Assembly (NCBI GenBank): GCA_903813345.2 | Contig: CAIIXF020000002.1 | Coordinates: forward strand, 13,476,150-13,540,149 | DNA: 64,000 nt | Direction: 5' to 3' | From: Owenia fusiformis | Taxonomy: Eukaryota; Annelida; Polychaeta; Sabellida; Oweniidae | In this document: positions 12,498 through 24,596 of the stretch, one piece after another | How the letters are laid out: each line of letters opens with the position of its first letter | Numbering within the stretch: position 1 is the first letter of the stretch | Notes under the pieces: generated by a model | What the model was told of the DNA's origin: nothing | Database searches by the model: none | The model's input: the letters and a program-made list of their open reading frames with translations, nothing else | Position numbers and translations under genes: made by a program

Positions 12498-13035
12498 GCC
12501 TCCTAGACTTCCAACAATGCGAACATCAGTTCTGACCTCGCGAACTACGTTCCATGCGCTCGAACCAGGATTCTCACGTCGCGAACGTGAAATCTTATGT
12601 CAGGCACCACCATTTCCACGCTCCTGAACATATTTCTCCACTCGCGAACAAAAGTCATTTTTTTGTTTTTATTAACCAGCCCTTTCACTGAAATTTCAAT
12701 GCGTGGGATCGCAAAGTAGACTAGTCTCTATGTTTTATCATCATGATAAACCATGTCATCTCATTTCTTTGGTTTGTTCCCATTCCGCCCCTTCCCATTT
12801 CGCCCCTCATTTACTCCCATTTCGCCCCTTCCCAATTGGCCCCTTTCTCATTTCGCCCCTTTGCCATTTCTCCCCTTTTCCGTGTTGCCTCCTTCCCATT
12901 TCACCCCTTCTCCATTTCGCCCCTTCCCATCTCACCCCTTCCCATTTCGTCCCTCATTTATTCCCATTCGCCCCTTCCCAATTGGCCCCTTCCCATTTCG
13001 CCCCTTCCCATTTCCTCTCCTCATTTATTGAATGA
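12498..13035 (+). repeat. Dispersed element with CCCATTTCGCCCCTT minisatellite (copy 1)
   Basis: Begins CCTCCTAGACTTCCA. It then has ~130 bp rich in GCGAACNNNAGTTC-type words, and ends with about 17 irregular copies of a ~15-bp unit, CCCATTTCGCCCCTT. The same element lies inverted at 21925-22498. Non-autonomous elements with an internal minisatellite are known in bivalves, but I cannot assign the family. The Pro/Phe-rich frames in all three phases are repeat artefacts. Confidence 0.7.
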
Positions 13036-13857
13036 AACATCCGATGATCTTTTGTAAATTTTACCAGATTATTTGGCTGTGAAATTAGAACATAATGATA
13101 CGACGTCAGATACTGTAGCCTTCATCACGGCATTTTACTACAATTTAGCATGCGTACCTACTTTTAAAAAACTGATATCTTGGCAACAAAATACTATTTT
13201 TCTACAATTTTTCGTCAACAGATATGGATATATGTCCATCTCGTATTTAGCTCATCAAAATGCACGATTATTAATTTTTGAAATTCTAAAATGAGGATCA
13301 CGCACTCCTTATAAATTTTATAGGCTATAAAACAGGGTGTCGACTGTAACATTTTGAAAAATAATGATTCAAATTTTAGACTGAGTAAAATAAACATAAC
13401 CTTTTTAATCTCGCACATATCTTTTCAGATTTTCACAATATTTCAATCAGCCAGTTTAAAAAAGAGTGGCTTCTGTGCACAGTGCAACAATGCTCATTTA
13501 ACGCTAATATTTTCGATCAAAAAGTGTCGACAAACCGAATTTTAAAACAACAGCTATGGGATATATTCATCAATAACAATAAAATCGTTTGCCTGAGGTG
13601 ATTTACTTTTTTATACCCTAAAAGTACACCGAATTCTTCATTTTCATCTAACAAATATCTCATTTTGATTCATGTTAAATCCGTATGATGAACAATACAA
13701 ATGTTAGGTGAAATGTTAGGTGAAGCCATGAAATAAAATCACGAAATTACGTATTCAGATATTTCTAATTGCACCTTTCATAAGGCATCATGTTTTGACA
13801 ATAAAGTCAAACTGGAGCGTACATTAATCTGAATAAAACCTGTAATTTTCAAGAAGA
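13036..13857. other. Non-coding stretch, no gene seen
   Basis: Short open frames on both strands without recognisable domains. Nothing else seen. Confidence 0.4.
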
Positions 13858-14568
13858 CACTCTTAAAAATGAATTACTTGAGTATTTCCCAAGTATTTCC
13901 CAAGTATAAAAATTACTTAAAGTTAAATAATTAGTTTTACTTCATTTTACTTAGGTTTAACTTATATTGTCATTTTGAGTTTTTTAATTGCTTAAAGGCA
14001 GAATCTGATCTATAGGGGGTGACAAAATTACAAGCAACATGTATAATTGACCTACCAATCTATTCCTTACAATATCAAATACAATATCTCCCAAAAGATT
14101 CACAATATGTTATAAATTGGTGAAGTTATTAATGATTCAAAGTGCAAAAAAAAGTGAAAAATGTTTAAATTCTCCCAAATAATAAGAATGGTAACCATTC
14201 TTATAGAAAAATAATACATTATTGTAAAAATCTTTAGTTTTCCTGAAATAAAGTATGCACTTTTCTGATTTTTAGAAAATAGACATGACAAGGAATGACA
14301 TGAGCCAAAAACATTCTAAAATTGAAACAATTTTTTGTTTAGCCTGCTCGCTATATCTGATTCTCTCTTTAATTATGTAAATGAGTATTACAATTACTAC
14401 AGTTAGTATTTCAATTTCTCTCCTTGCATTAGTAAATTCACCATAAATGAATTACTTAAAAATTACTTAATTATTCAGTAGTTCAAGATTATTTAAGTAA
14501 TTTTTGACTTAAAATGAGTAGTACAATTTCTCAATATAAGGAAATCCAAGTAATAATTTTTAAGAGTG
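13858..14568. mobile_element. MITE with CACTCTTAAAAAT ends
   Basis: The left end CACTCTTAAAAATGAATTACTTG and the complementary right end ATTTTTAAGAGTG delimit 711 bp. Subterminal copies of AATTACTTAAAAATTACTT occur near both ends. A target-site duplication longer than the dinucleotide GA is not visible, so the superfamily is unassigned. Confidence 0.5.
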
Positions 14569-14967
14569 GATCCCTAGAGTTTAAAACTTTTACAGTAAGT
14601 CTAAGGAATGTTGCTCATATTTATCGCGTAAATCGTATCATTATATACTACATGTATCTGTTTGGATCTTTATTCGGTCAAGTACCATCAAATCATTACA
14701 TTTTTTTATCGCACCCTTGGGTGCTATATTGTGATCAGTTTGCCGGGCGGGTGGGTGGACAGGCGTCCATATTAATCTTGTCTACAGGTTTCCAGCCAAA
14801 CCGTTTGAGGGATTCATTTGTAATTTTCAGGGGTGTTTCTAACTATGAACGTTTAGAAATGACTAGTTTTTCGGCATTCTGGGTAAATATTAAGGCGGCC
14901 ATTTTGGATTATCCGTCCTAAAATCTTGTCTGTCAATCCATTCGTTCACTGGTGTCAACGTATAAAT

Positions 14968-15398
14968 CGGGTGTCCCAAAAAATGAGCCGCTTTGTGACA
15001 ATTGATAAGCCAAATTGTTTGAAACTTTTTATTTAGGAGACCATAGGGTATTATTAGCATCTGCTTTAAATATAAAAGAGATCACTTACATATTATGTGA
15101 GCATTGTTAAATTAAAAACAGCATGTAAAAATATCCAGTATCAATGGAAAGGTCACCCATTTCTGTATGAAAGAAGCTGTTTTTGACAAGTATTTTCTCA
15201 GCAATACATTGGCTGAATTCTTTGCAAATTTTTATTTTTGAAATATATCGTATCATTAGCAAGTGCTATGAACATGAAAGAGATTGGTTAAACATTATGC
15301 AAGAATTGTCAAATTTAAAACACTACGTAAAGCATGCTAAAATATCCAATATCAACGGAAAAATTACTTATTTCAGTCTGAAAGAAGCTGTTTTTCCT
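14968..15398. repeat. Solitary mariner-like end plus diverged ~140-bp duplication
   Basis: CGGGTGTCCCAAAAAATGAG at 14968 looks like a mariner TIR, but no matching complement was found nearby. Two diverged direct copies follow (about 15050-15186 and 15250-15398) that share AACATGAAAGAGATTGGTTA-like, AATATCCAATATCAACGG-like and GAAAGAAGCTGTTTTT words. This may be a truncated element with internal duplication. Confidence 0.4.
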
Positions 15399-15965
15399 AC
15401 CAGAAATGCTTTGATGTGTTTCTCCCAATGATATCACCTCCCATGACATAATTTTCCCATTCTTTAATGCATGTTGGCTGTAACTTTTTGTTCATAAGTA
15501 TATTTACAGTTATATGCACCCAACGTTTGCCCTTAATTCCTTTACACTATAGCCCACAAGATATAAAACTTGCTCAATTTTGAGCAAGACGGTGTCTTAT
15601 TAATCTATTCAACTTTGACAGGTATTGTGTTTGGTTTGAATAGAGTAAGCGTGACCAGAGTGAATCAGGTAGATAAGGCACTGATATGGCTATTGCACAT
15701 TGCAACACAATTTATATACATGTATGTGTACATATATATGTGATTCATTTTGGTTAAACTGTTCAGTTATCTTTACTAATTTACACATATATAATATCAT
15801 TTGCAAAGAGAAAATATTTTATTTCATTTGACCATGTCAAGCATGTGACTGTTTCTGTATATAAGTCCATTGAAAACACTTAAGTATTGTAATTAAACAG
15901 TATACATTTTGTTTGTACATCTCCCTGGTTATTTGTTAAAAACCATTACCTAATTTCTTGGCAAG
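15399..15965. other. Non-coding stretch with CACTATAGCCCACAAG motif
   Basis: No gene seen. ACACTATAGCCCACAAG near 15545 recurs inverted near 21110, as another part of the inverted layout of this region. Confidence 0.4.
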
Positions 15966-16149
15966 TCAAGTGTTTAAGAAAAGCGAAATGGGAATGATAT
16001 ATGATTTTGGACCAGATGTGAAGGAAAAAATAGAGATTACTGCCCCAGCTTTTAATATGCCTGAGGGTACACCACAAAAAGGTGGAAAGCGTCTTTTGAA
16101 AGTTACTCCTCGCAAAGGTGCTTCCAGTAAAAAAACTAAGAACAATTAA
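15966..16149 (+). CDS. Candidate terminal exon of an unrecognised lysine-rich protein
   Basis: An open stretch follows acceptor-like sequence (TTTCTTGGCAAG and, 5 bp later, TCAAG). It ends with TAA at 16147-16149, and a polyadenylation signal AATAAA follows at 16213-16218. The encoded tail includes SEMGMIYDFGPDVKEK, PAFNMPEGTP and KRLLKVTPRKGASSKK, and finishes in KTKNN. The mixed composition looks more like real coding than the low-complexity frames nearby. I do not recognise the protein. A possible first exon, ATGGCAGATA followed by a GTAAGT donor at 5841-5850, ends in phase 1. That is compatible with the acceptor at TCAAG, but the link would need a ~10 kb intron full of repeats and is speculative. 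Confidence 0.3.
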
Positions 16150-16212
16150 ATAATCTCTCAGTATCAGATGTCAATCATCGAAGAAGAATATTTGTACAAG
16201 TTTGTAGTGTTA

Positions 16213-16218
16213 AATAAA
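16213..16218 (+). terminator. Polyadenylation signal AATAAA
   Basis: Lies 64 bp past the stop of the candidate exon ending at 16149. AATAAA is frequent by chance in AT-rich DNA, so its value depends on that exon being real. Confidence 0.25.
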
Positions 16219-16591
16219 TGTTTTGAATTAGTTCATTATTACTAATGCTATGTAATGATGAATTCCTGTTTCACCAAGTTTTTAACAATAATTGAAAATG
16301 TTTTGTACTTACTTAAAAAAGGTTACTTCTTTAAGTTGTCTTGAAGTTGATATGCTATTAATACATAGCTTGTTATATGATTAATTATTACAGAATTAAT
16401 TTTACCATAAAATATTGCATGTTAGAACTGTAACGTTTGAATTCCTTCAACCACTGCAAGATTAAAATGTATTACTATTAACTTATATAATGAGAAATTA
16501 ATTTAAAATGTGCTATTTTCCAACCAAAGTACATGTATACCCGTATACAAGGCATTTCTTCTGTTTTAAATATCAAGTGATTGTTTGCTTT

Positions 16592-16950
16592 TTACGGAAA
16601 GCGAAAGGGGATATACCGCAGAATTTAAAATTCAATGGAGTTTTAACATGGGAGTGATATCACACACCGCGGCCCAGTCAGATATATTTCTGCGCACTTT
16701 ATTTATTTAATTCACTTTGCACAACGCGCCCCTGTAATTCATTCAGTGCGCAATTAAAAATTGTTTATGAGTGATATCGCACACCGCGGCCCAGTAAGAT
16801 CGATTTCTGCGCACTTTATTTATTAACATACTCAAAATATCGCGCTGAAGCTTGTATATGCTGGCGCGATGTAATTATAGTTTTCTGTTAATAAATGCCC
16901 AACAAGAAAGGGTAGCACAACGAATTCAACTTTTTTCGAAAGACTGCAGA
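16592..16950 (+). repeat. Left arm of inverted repeat around the pentamer satellite
   Basis: Starts ACGGAAAGCG and includes GGAGTTTTAACATGGGAGTG, ATATCACACACCGCGGCCCA and TTTCGAAAGACTGC. It is mirrored at 20453-20715. In this arm the block from GTGATATC to TTTATTTATT is itself duplicated (near 16652 and 16771). Confidence 0.7.
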
Positions 16951-17579
16951 CTTGACCTGCGAAATTGTAATTTTGGATCACAGTGATGCCTCTAGAGAGG
17001 ATATCTATGAGAATTACAGATTATAGTGCGCAGAATTATAAAGTCAAACTGACCTCAAAATGGTAGTACACAGTGTACACTGCCATCTTTCAATAAAGTA
17101 ACTACAGACCTTCGTATACAAAATACCAGAATGATTGATGTAATACCTGTATACCATTTCTTCTGGGAGAAGGAAAGTTCCTATATGTATTCCATGGCCG
17201 TAGCCAGGGGGCCTCACCCCCCTCCCCCTTGCCAAATATTCGTTCAAAATCATGCAGTTTTTCACCATTCTTAGCACTTTTCGCATGATTTTTTTGCCAT
17301 AACTGTCAAAAAGCTCCCCCCTCTTGGCAAAATCTCCCCCTTGGTAAAACCACTCCCCCAGGTTAATCCAGGATACGGGTCTGTATTCTTAGACGAGATT
17401 GTTCAAGAACATAAGGTAGACATAAGTGCCACCTGTTAAAAGCTAGGAGATCTTTTCTAAGTTATTAAGTCATCAATCAGCAGACTGGTAATTGTATCCC
17501 CCACCCACTTCAAACTCCATACACTAACATACTATTACAATTTTATCTGTGTTTATTTGACTGTAGAAGGTGTACATTC
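16951..17579. other. Non-coding stretch
   Basis: No gene seen. The part from 17195 to 17360 (GGCCGTAGCCAGG, runs of CCCCC, AATGGTGAAAAACTG on the minus strand) resembles in inverted form the duplicated repeat at 53134-53410. Confidence 0.45.
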
Positions 17580-20098
17580 ATAGCATTGAATTGCATTTCA
17601 TTGCATTGTATTGTATTGTATAGCACATCATTGTATTGTATTGTACTGCATTTTATTGTATTGCACTGCATTGTATTGTATTGCACTGCATTGTATTCTA
17701 TTGCATTATATTGTACTGTATTGCACTGTATTATATTATATTGCACTGCATTGTACTTTATTGCACTGCATTGTATTGTACTGCAGTGTTCTACATTGTA
17801 TTGCGCTGCATTGTATTGTATTGCACTGCATTATAATGTATTGCACTGTACCACATTGTGTTGCACTGCATTGTATTACACTGCATTGTTTTGAATTGCA
17901 CTGCAATATATTGCACTGCACCATATTGTATTGCATTGCATTGCAGTGCACTGCATTGTATTATATTGCACTGTATTGTATTGCACTGCACTGAACTGCG
18001 ATGTATTGTATTGCACTGTATTGTATTGCACTGCACTGTATTGAACTGCGATGTATTGTATTGCACTGCATTGTATTGCACTGTACCACATTGTATTGCA
18101 CTGCATTGTATTGAAATGAACTACATTGTAACTGTATTGTATTTTATTGCACTGCATTGCACTGTATTGTATTACACTGTATTGAACTGTGATGTATTGT
18201 ATTGCACTGCATTGTATTGCACTGTACCACATTGTATTGCACTGCATTGTATTGAAATGAATTACATTGTAACTGTATTGTATTTTATTGCACTGCATTG
18301 CACTACATTGTATTGCACTGTATTGACTGCGATGTATTGTATTGCACTGCATTGTATTGCACTGTACCACATTGTGTTGCACTGTATTGTATTACACTGC
18401 ATTGCTTTGTATTGCACAGTATTGTATTGCATTGTCTTGATTTACACTGCATTTTATTACACTGCATTGCATTTTATTGCAGTGTAATGTATTGTATTGC
18501 ACAGCATTGTATTGTATTGCACTGTGTTGTATTGCATTGTATTGAATTGCACTGTATTGTATTTTATTGCACTGCATTGCACTACATTGTATTGCACTGT
18601 ATTGAACTGTGATGTATTGTATTGCACTGCATTGTATTGCACTGTACCACATTGTATTGCACTGCATTGTATTGAAATGAACTACATTGTAACTGTATTG
18701 TATTTTATTGCACTGCATTGCACTACATTGTATTGCACTGTATTGAACTGCGATGTATTGTATTGCACTGCATTGTATTGCACTGTACCACATTGTGTTG
18801 CACTGTACCACATTGTGTTGCACTGTATTGTATTACACTGCATTGCTTTGTATTGCACAGTATTGTATTGCATTGTCTTGATTTACACTGCATTTTATTA
18901 CACTGCATTGTATTTTATTGCAGTGTAATGTATTGTATTGCACAGCATTGTATTGTATTGCACTGTGTTGTATTGCATTGTATTGAATTGCGCTGTATTT
19001 TATTTTATTGCACTGCATTGCACTACATTGCATTGCACTGTATTGAACTGCGATGTATTGCACTGCATTTTATTGCACTGTACAACATTGTATTGCACTG
19101 CATTGTATTGAAATGAACTACATTGTATTGCACTGCACGGCATTGTTTTGCACTGTATTGCATTGCACTGCATTGTATTGCATTATATTGCATTGTATTG
19201 TATTGCATCGTATTGCACTGCATTTTATTGTATTATATTGCACTACATTGTATTGTATCATATTGCACTGCATTTTTTGCATCATATAACACTGCTTTGT
19301 ATTGCATCATATTACACTACATTGTATTGCATCATATTGCACTGCATTGCACTACATTGTATTGCACTGTATTGAACTGCGATGTATTGTATTGCACTGC
19401 ATTGTATTGCACTGTACCACATTGTGTTGCACTGTATTGTATTACACTGCATTGCTTTGTATTGCACAGTATTGTATTGCATTGTTTTGATTTACACTGC
19501 ATTTTATTACACTGCATTGTATTTTATTGCAGTGTAATGTATTGTATTGCACAGCATTGTATTGTATTGCACTGTGTTGTATTGCATTGTATTGAATTGC
19601 GCTGTATTTTATTTTATTGCACTGCATTGCACTACATTGCATTGCACTGTATTGAACTGCGATGTATTGCACTGCATTGTATTGCACTGTACCACATTGT
19701 ATTGCACTGCATTGTATTGAAATGAACTACATTGTATTGCACTGCACGGCATTGTTTTGCACTGTATTGCATTGCACTGCATTGTATTGCATTATATTGC
19801 ACTGTATTGTATTGCATCGTATTGCACTGCATTTTATTGTATTATATTGCACTACATTGTATTGTATCATATTGCACTGCATTTTTTTGCATCATATAAC
19901 ACTGCTTTGTATTGCATCATATTACACTACATTGTATTGCATCATATTGCACTGCATTGTATTGCATCATATTGCTCTGCATTGTATTGCATCATATTGC
20001 ACCGCATTGTATTACATCATATTGCACCACATTGTATTGCATCATATTGCACTGCATTGTATAACATCATATTGCACTGCATTGTATTGCATCATATT
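17580..20098. repeat. Pentanucleotide satellite (ATTGT/ATTGC/ACTGC) with ~610-bp higher-order repeat
   Basis: About 2.5 kb consists almost wholly of 5-bp units such as ATTGT, ATTGC, ACTGC and ACTGT. A segment containing GCATCATATAACACTGCTTT recurs 610 bp apart (19281 and 19891). ACACTGCATTGCTTTGTATT recurs 609 bp apart (18835 and 19444), which shows recent segmental duplication. The pentamer contains no stop in many frames, so dozens of frames open on both strands (Cys/Ile/Leu/Tyr-rich on plus, Gln/Asn/Ser-rich on minus). None is credible as a gene. Confidence 0.97.
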
Positions 20099-20452
20099 CC
20101 GTATTTACCATTTCGTTACAGTTTTATTACATAAAATGTTATTTATAAGATTATAATTTTCAAACATTGAAAATATTTTATACAATATCAATTAAAAGAT
20201 ATGAAATGGCCCAAAATAATATATTTTCAATGGAACCCTTTGCAAGGGTCACGTCAACATAACGCCATGTGTAATCTGTATGCATACGCCCTCTTTTAAT
20301 AAACATTATCTTTGAAACCATATTAGAATCGAATCTGATAAAAGTGCGCATCATGGTCCTGGATGTGCTGCGCGGTAGAATCGGGAAATTTCAAAGTTCT
20401 CCTCGTTAGAGCCATCAATATTATCCAAAATTGTCATTTCGCTGGTTCACTC

Positions 20453-20715
20453 CGCAGTCTTTCGAAAAAAATCAAATTCGTGGTGCCACGAATTTTTATT
20501 CGTTATTTATTCACAGATAATCATTTTTTCATCGCGCACTGAATGCCGGAATTTCTGCGCACTTTATTTTAATTTACTTTGCACAACGCGGCCCCTGTAA
20601 TTCATTCAGTGCGCGATGAAATCTATCTGACTGGGCCGCGGTGTGTGATATCACTCCCATGTTAAAACTCCATTCGATTTTGAATTATGCGCATGTCCCC
20701 TATAGCTTTCCGTAG
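20453..20715 (-). repeat. Right arm of inverted repeat around the pentamer satellite
   Basis: Reverse complement of the left arm at 16592-16950. Shared blocks include the GCAGTCTTTCGAAAAAA end, TTTCTGCGCACTTTATTT, TGGGCCGCGGTGTGTGATAT and the terminal GCTTTCCGTA. The two arms could be the TIRs of one 4.1 kb element or two independent inverted insertions. Confidence 0.7.
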
Positions 20716-21924
20716 CTTTTAATTCATTAAACTAGTTGTTCTTATTCAATTTTATCGGGACAGCAATTTCTACATTAAGTATTCAATGTTCAAAATATTG
20801 TTGAAATAATGAATGTATAAACTTAAATGAAAAATAAAATGAAGAAATAAAATCTGAAAGTAAAGTTGTATGTTGTTCAGTTGAGAGTGAGGTTGGATTT
20901 TATTTTAACACATAAAACGTTCACCTACACAAACTGCAAATATATAAGTTATATTTGTACATTTAAGTGTAAGCTGTAGACTGTACACTTCCTAGGTCCA
21001 CTGATTTTTCAACAAAGCAGTTTTACTTCAGTAGATTTCTATTTAACTGATAAGATTGGGGGAGGAGCATCTTACACATAAATCACACATTGTGCAATAT
21101 GCCTCCCTAACTTGTGGGCTATAGTGTTTACGGTTCATCTTCCACCCCATCCTTCCACCTTGAAACAGTTTTCAATAGTAGCCTCATCGCTTTCACTGAA
21201 AGGCATCATTAATCCTTCCAAACTGAAATTTTGAACAGAAAAATGTGGGATACAGAGAACAATGAAACACATCAACAGACTTGACTCACAGACAAGCTTT
21301 TTGACACTAAAACTGATTGACAGATTGCATAATCATGATAGCTTGCACAAACGCTGAATTTCTCATTGCGCAGCTCTGATATTGGATTTTTTGACATGCA
21401 TTCTTGAATTTGTCATTTAGTTATCTTGTCTCCTTTTATATATTTTATACAAGAATTAAACAGACGTTTACAGGTTTATGTTACTGATAAATTACTTATG
21501 AGACATAAAACTTTCATAGAAGACAACGAAACATTTTAGCAGATTGACAACATTGTACAAATACGGGTTTGTAGAAAAACACCATGAAAAATGACCATGA
21601 TGATAGAGGAAGAAAAGAACCTTAAAATGCTTTTTATTTGAAGCTTCTAGCTCAATTTTGAAGGAAGTTACATACATTTTTGTAAATTCAAAACAAATCT
21701 TACACGTTTTCTAATGATCTAATTAAATTATGTTATATATTCGAATTTTTCGTTTTCAAGTACCCGGTTTTTTCGACCGGGTACTAGGTACCAAGTTTGA
21801 ACCCAGCATGGAGGATTAACTACCCGGTACCCGGTTTTTTCTCCAAACCCTACAAATACTTATTCTTATTAGTGCTATTCTATGAAGCGCGAAGAGCTGG
21901 GGGAATATTATTTTGTGTTTCCGA
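20716..21924. other. Non-coding stretch, no gene seen
   Basis: Holds CTTGTGGGCTATAGTGTTTA near 21110, inverted relative to 15545. It also holds the small palindromic cluster ACCCGGTTTTTTCGACCGGGT near 21762-21782. No coding region supported. Confidence 0.45.
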
Positions 21925-22498
21925 ACCATGCATAATGGATGGGGGAGAATGGAACGGGGGCGAAATGGAAGAGGGGCGAAATGGGAAACAGACAATTTGG
22001 GAAAGGGGCAAAATGGGAAGGGGCGAAATGGGACGGGGCCAAATGAGAATAAATGAGGGGCGAAATGGGAAGGGGCAAAGTTGGAAGGGGCGAAATGGGA
22101 AGACACACATTTCTTTTCAGCCCTGAGTTCAGGTGAACAGGAAGATAATGTGAGTATCAGGATGATGTTTTATGTTTCCTGAAGCTTGAAGATACTGTTA
22201 TCTTCAATTAGTGGATATTCATTAACATGCATGAAAAACTTTCTTCCGAAATCCAAATAAAAACACTTCGTTGGAATTTTAGTTATGCGTGAATAGAATT
22301 ACGGACTTTTTTCAAGCAGGTGTATGGTTCGGGGGCACGGATTTCTGTTCTTGAGTGGATAAATGTGTTCGGTAAAGAGAAAATGGTGGTGCCCGGCATA
22401 AGAGTTCACGTTCGCGACGTGAGAATCGTGGTTCGAGCGCAACGAACGTAGTTCGCGAGGTCAGAACTGATGTTCGCTTTGATGGAAGTCTAGGAGGG
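21925..22498 (-). repeat. Dispersed element with GGGGCGAAATGGGAA minisatellite (copy 2)
   Basis: Inverted copy of 12498-13035. It starts with about ten copies of GGGGCGAAATGGGAA, then the TTCGCGACGTGAGAATCGTG block, and ends TGGAAGTCTAGGAGGG. Unlike copy 1 it holds a ~250-bp unrelated spacer between the two parts. Confidence 0.7.
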
Positions 22499-23431
22499 CT
22501 GTTATGGGAATCTTCAAGATAAAAATTTAAACTTTATAAAAATTTTATTCTACTTTATCTTGTTGTTAATTGTTTTTATCTTTAGCTCGAACTTTTATAT
22601 CATGCACAATATATCCTATTGTTATTTCAAACTGTTTTACTTTTTATTTCTTGCACTTAAAATTATGTATATCCTTTGGTACCTGTTACACTTCCGGGTC
22701 TAACGAAGCATTTTTGTAACGAAGGTTAGCGAAAAAATTGTGTCCACACTGGCTTTATCCAACCCTACTAGTACTGTAGCAATTATTTGGTGTTACACTG
22801 CACTTGAAATGCCTCTTTGCTTGTGCGCATTACTCATCTGCCCCGCCCACTTTTTTATAAACATTTTTATTCTTTTAATATAAATCATTGATCATATCAA
22901 AAATCACTTTAAAACTATATTTTAACAATTCTCCACAAAAACGACTAGTTCAAAATTCTCGGGAAAATAAAACCAAATGAATGTGATCATGCCGTTCAGA
23001 TGTCCATATATATTCCCCATCGCTACGATTTTTATATATTTCAGTGAATACCATTACAAGTATTCTTTTCATTATTCTATCATTTCTCTTGGAAACATGT
23101 GGAATAAGTAGAGGTTAATTACTAGGCGGGATTGGATATGGGGTTTATACAGAGCACCAGTATGTAATATCGTATAAAAACGTTCAATTCCCGAATGGTC
23201 TTCTCAGCTATACCATGATATTGCGTGATTCAAATAGTGAAGACATTATTAAATATCTCGGTTTTCGGCTGGTGGTCTAACATGACCAATTCATTTTAAT
23301 ATGAATATTACCCGCCACTATACCGTTCACTTTTGAATGAGTTAGCCATACAATAGTATATGTTAATCCAGAAGCCGTCAGTTGAATTTGAAAATGACGC
23401 AAATGGGAAGAAACCTGTGTGCAGAGTCTAG

Positions 23432-24330
23432 TGACGTGTCGCAAAAAGGTCGCGCACGCATTGTTACACATTTTTGCCTTTTAACACCACAGAATGTGAC
23501 GTTTTGTGAGAAAAATGTACAATCCTGACCCAATCCTTTCGTCCTCCACATTTGCCTCTATATCTCAAAATATTTAAGGCTAATAACTCTGATATCGTAT
23601 ATGTATTAACAATGGGATAGGAGCATCATAAAACACGAATCAATTGATATTTTAGGTGAAATAAATATACGTGTTGCTGTGCTTGAAAATAGGCGAATGG
23701 CTTAAATTAGCCCTATTTTAATGAATTTTGAAAACCTTTCGTCCTCCACTTTTCCACATACAACAGAAAACACATACTTTTGCGAACAAAATCAACTATT
23801 TATTAATAAACTAGAGTTTAAGAGCAAAATAATCATGTATGATTTATTAAAAACTGATCTCGTATTTTTTGTTTAATGTACACCTGAAAAGTTGAAGGTT
23901 ACAAAAAATGAGCAAAAAATGTCGCTGTCAAAGTCAACAGATTCTATTTTCAAACTCTATGACATCACAATATGGGACGCTTACTAAAATTCATCCTTTG
24001 AAATAAAACTTCTATCTACCTTTATCAAGACGAAAAATAAGTATAATAGTCATATATTGTTTGAGTTATGAGCGTTTAAAGACGAAAAATAATTCAAAAT
24101 GTAACGTGTCAACAGGAAATATTTGCCAGATGTTTTGGTAAAAAACTCTTTTTTAAAAAAGAACGCGCAAGAATCGTGAACGGAGTGTAGTTGATCTAAA
24201 AACTTCATCGGAACAGCTTTAAAATGATATATAACTTTAATTAGAATATTATCTTATAATCCGGGGAATCAAAGTTACATTCACGCGATGCCCTTAAAAA
24301 ACAAATGCGCCACCTTTTTGCGACACGTCA
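23432..24330. mobile_element. Nested TIR element with TGACGTGTCGCAAAAAGG ends
   Basis: TGACGTGTCGCAAAAAGGT at the left is complementary to ACCTTTTTGCGACACGTCA at the right, ~899 bp apart. Matching continues a little further inward (GCGCA). Flanking TA dinucleotides lie one or two bases outside, so a TA duplication is possible but not exact. There is no coding capacity. Confidence 0.5.
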
Positions 24331-24596
24331 GTTATAAACTACCCTCTGCCTTGTCTAGACTAAATTACAGTTTAGCAGCACCGCCCCAAAGATTGTTGCC
24401 TGTGACAGCCTACCTAATAAATCATTCCAAATCTACCACGCTGACCCTTTCTCAACCAATCAGCGAGGTCAAAGGAACATTTGCTAAATACGTGCTCATT
24501 AACTATGCGGTGGAAATGAAGAGGAAATGATCTTATGGAAAGTCGTCCGTATTTCGACGACGAACTCTGATTGGCTCGGTGAGATCAGAGATTTAT

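Noticed and set aside
12703-13057. Pro/Phe-rich open frames in all three forward phases
   Set aside because: Translation of the CCCATTTCGCCCCTT minisatellite; the inverted copy near 22 kb gives the same peptides.
14514-14921. 135-codon plus-strand frame
   Set aside because: Begins inside the end of a MITE and crosses a dispersed GGGCGGGTGGGTGGACAGG repeat. No domain, no splice or poly-A context.
17543-20134. Dozens of open frames on both strands up to ~209 codons
   Set aside because: All are translations of the 5-bp satellite, with the same Cys-Ile-Ala-Leu or Gln-Cys-Asn-Thr words in every frame.
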